From Novosphingobium sp. Chol11 (GTDB lineage Bacteria; Pseudomonadota; Alphaproteobacteria; Sphingomonadales; Sphingomonadaceae): a stretch of DNA of 64,000 bases. Under the pieces are notes generated by a model. That model was not told the DNA's origin. It ran no database searches and worked only from the letters and a program-made list of their open reading frames with translations. Below, piece by piece: positions 63,074 to 64,000 of the stretch (position 1 is the stretch's first letter; the number at the start of each line of letters is the position of its first letter). Where the stretch lies: the NCBI RefSeq assembly GCF_900218065.1, contig NZ_OBMU01000003.1, forward strand, positions 305,624 through 369,623, in the 5' to 3' direction. The position numbers and the translations under genes were made by a program.

Positions 63074-64000
63074 ATGAGGGCGGGCATGCGCCACGTTCCC
63101 GGCGGGACTTTCCGCATGGGATCGGACAATTTCTATCCCGAGGAAGCGCCCTCGCGCCAGGTGCGCGTCGATCCTTTCTGGATCGATGAAACGCCTGTCA
63201 CCAACGCCGATTTCGCGCGCTTTGTCGAAGCGACCGGATATCGCACGCTGGCTGAGATAGCGCCCGATCCCCGTGACTATCCCGGCATGGACCCCGCCAT
63301 GGCCAATGCAGGCTCCTTGCTGTTCCAACGGACGCGGGGTCCGGTCGACCTCGTGGATTACAGCCAGTGGTGGACGTTCAGCTTCGGCACCGATTGGCGT
63401 CATCCCCACGGGCCGGACACAAGCATAGCGGGGTTGGAGGACCATCCGGTCGTGCACGTCGCCTTCCCCGATGCGGAAGCCTACGCCAAATGGGCGGGGA
63501 AGCTTTTGCCGACCGAGGCGGAATGGGAATTTGCGGCCAGGGGCGGCCTCGATAACAGCGAATATGCCTGGGGTGACGAGCTCGCGCCCGGTGGCAAGAT
63601 GCTGGCCAATTATTGGCAGGGCGCCTTCCCCTATGGCAACACGCTTGAGGACGGCTATGAACGGACCTCGCCCGTCAAAAGCTATCCGGCGAACGGCTTC
63701 GATCTCTACGACATGATCGGCAATGTCTGGGAATGGACGACCGACTGGTACGCCCAGCCGCGCATCGAGCGCAAGGCGAAGGGAAGCTGCTGCGTCCCCG
63801 CCAACCCAAGGGGCGGCACGAAGCGGGAAAGCCTGGACCCGGCCATGCCGCACACGCCGATCCCGCGAAAGGTGCTGAAGGGCGGATCGCATCTTTGCGC
63901 CGCCAACTATTGCCAGCGCTACCGCCCCGCCGCCCGCCACGCGCAGGCGATCGACAGCTCCACCAGCCATATCGGCTTCCGCTGCATCGTCAGGGGCGAC
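63074..64000 (+). CDS. Formylglycine-generating enzyme (FGE/SUMF1 family), partial or nearly complete at window end
   Basis: The open frame runs to the window edge, 309 codons from ATG 63074 (ATG 63086 is an alternative). The sequence begins HVPGGTFRMGSDNFYPEEAP and has WIDETPVTNADFARFVEATGY, LPTEAEWEFAARGG, YDMIGNVWEWTTDWY and KGGSHLCAANYCQRYRPAARH near the end. Cys275 and Cys280 match the two catalytic cysteines of human FGE (336 and 341), and ends DSSTSHIGFRC. It oxidises the CxPxR cysteine of sulfatases to formylglycine, using oxygen and copper. It is the activator expected for both sulfatases here. It sits 4.5 kb after sulfatase 2 and is not in one operon with it. Confidence 0.93.
   Translation, partial: MRAGMRHVPGGTFRMGSDNFYPEEAPSRQVRVDPFWIDETPVTNADFARFVEATGYRTLAEIAPDPRDYPGMDPAMANAGSLLFQRTRGPVDLVDYSQWWTFSFGTDWRHPHGPDTSIAGLEDHPVVHVAFPDAEAYAKWAGKLLPTEAEWEFAARGGLDNSEYAWGDELAPGGKMLANYWQGAFPYGNTLEDGYERTSPVKSYPANGFDLYDMIGNVWEWTTDWYAQPRIERKAKGSCCVPANPRGGTKRESLDPAMPHTPIPRKVLKGGSHLCAANYCQRYRPAARHAQAIDSSTSHIGFRCIVRGD

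Overview
The window reads as chromosome of a GC-rich alphaproteobacterium of the Sphingomonadaceae (Sphingobium, Novosphingobium or Sphingopyxis type). The grounds are TonB-dependent receptors with an N-terminal IEEIVVTAQKR box, many TetR regulators beside catabolic genes, AtuA-like and COQ4-like proteins, and typical small sphingomonad proteins. This is inferred from gene content; there is no rRNA marker. I saw no tRNA, rRNA, CRISPR array, insertion sequence or phage gene.

Layout. 1-7.1 kb: a sulfate-ester locus with a TonB receptor (cut by the window edge), an alkyl sulfatase, a divergent 784-aa FGly sulfatase and a regulator made of two fused TetR units. 7.2-15.3 kb: a BcsA-like glycosyltransferase, a BcsS-like barrel, an RsbU/RsbV/RsbW-type partner-switching set, and a hybrid kinase / receiver / Hpt phosphorelay. 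15.3-24.6 kb: COQ4-like and AtuA-like genes with a divergent Crp-family regulator, then TetR, TonB receptor, metallophosphoesterase, SDR and a lipoprotein tyrosine phosphatase. 24.7-28.7 kb: VOC protein, a luxR pseudogene, a ketosteroid-isomerase-like protein with the full catalytic triad, a DUF1214 protein and an NTF2-like protein. 28.7-36.3 kb: OmpA-like protein and an RND efflux operon with its TetR. 36.4-48.5 kb: mixed oxidoreductases (GMC, PQQ, old-yellow-enzyme type), dienelactone hydrolase, MgtC, stress proteins and regulators. 48.5-54.2 kb: a distal valine catabolic operon (mmsA, acyl-CoA dehydrogenase, HIBYL-CoA hydrolase, mmsB) with a divergent LysR. 54.8-64 kb: MFS transporter, a second sulfatase, three low-complexity exported proteins, a KstD/fumarate-reductase-like flavoprotein with a divergent TetR, and a formylglycine-generating enzyme with both catalytic cysteines.

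Main idea. The two sulfatases need formylglycine, and the enzyme that makes it is at the far end of the window. The inverted motif GTAC-N11-GTAC occurs at three promoters of this sulfur set: TonB receptor, alkyl sulfatase/sulfatase 1, and MFS/sulfatase 2 about 53 kb away. This suggests one regulon, and the fused double TetR at 5.8 kb is the obvious candidate regulator. Steroid-type enzymes (KSI, KstD-like, OYE-like) make sulfated steroids or similar sulfated lipids a possible substrate, but that is inference only.
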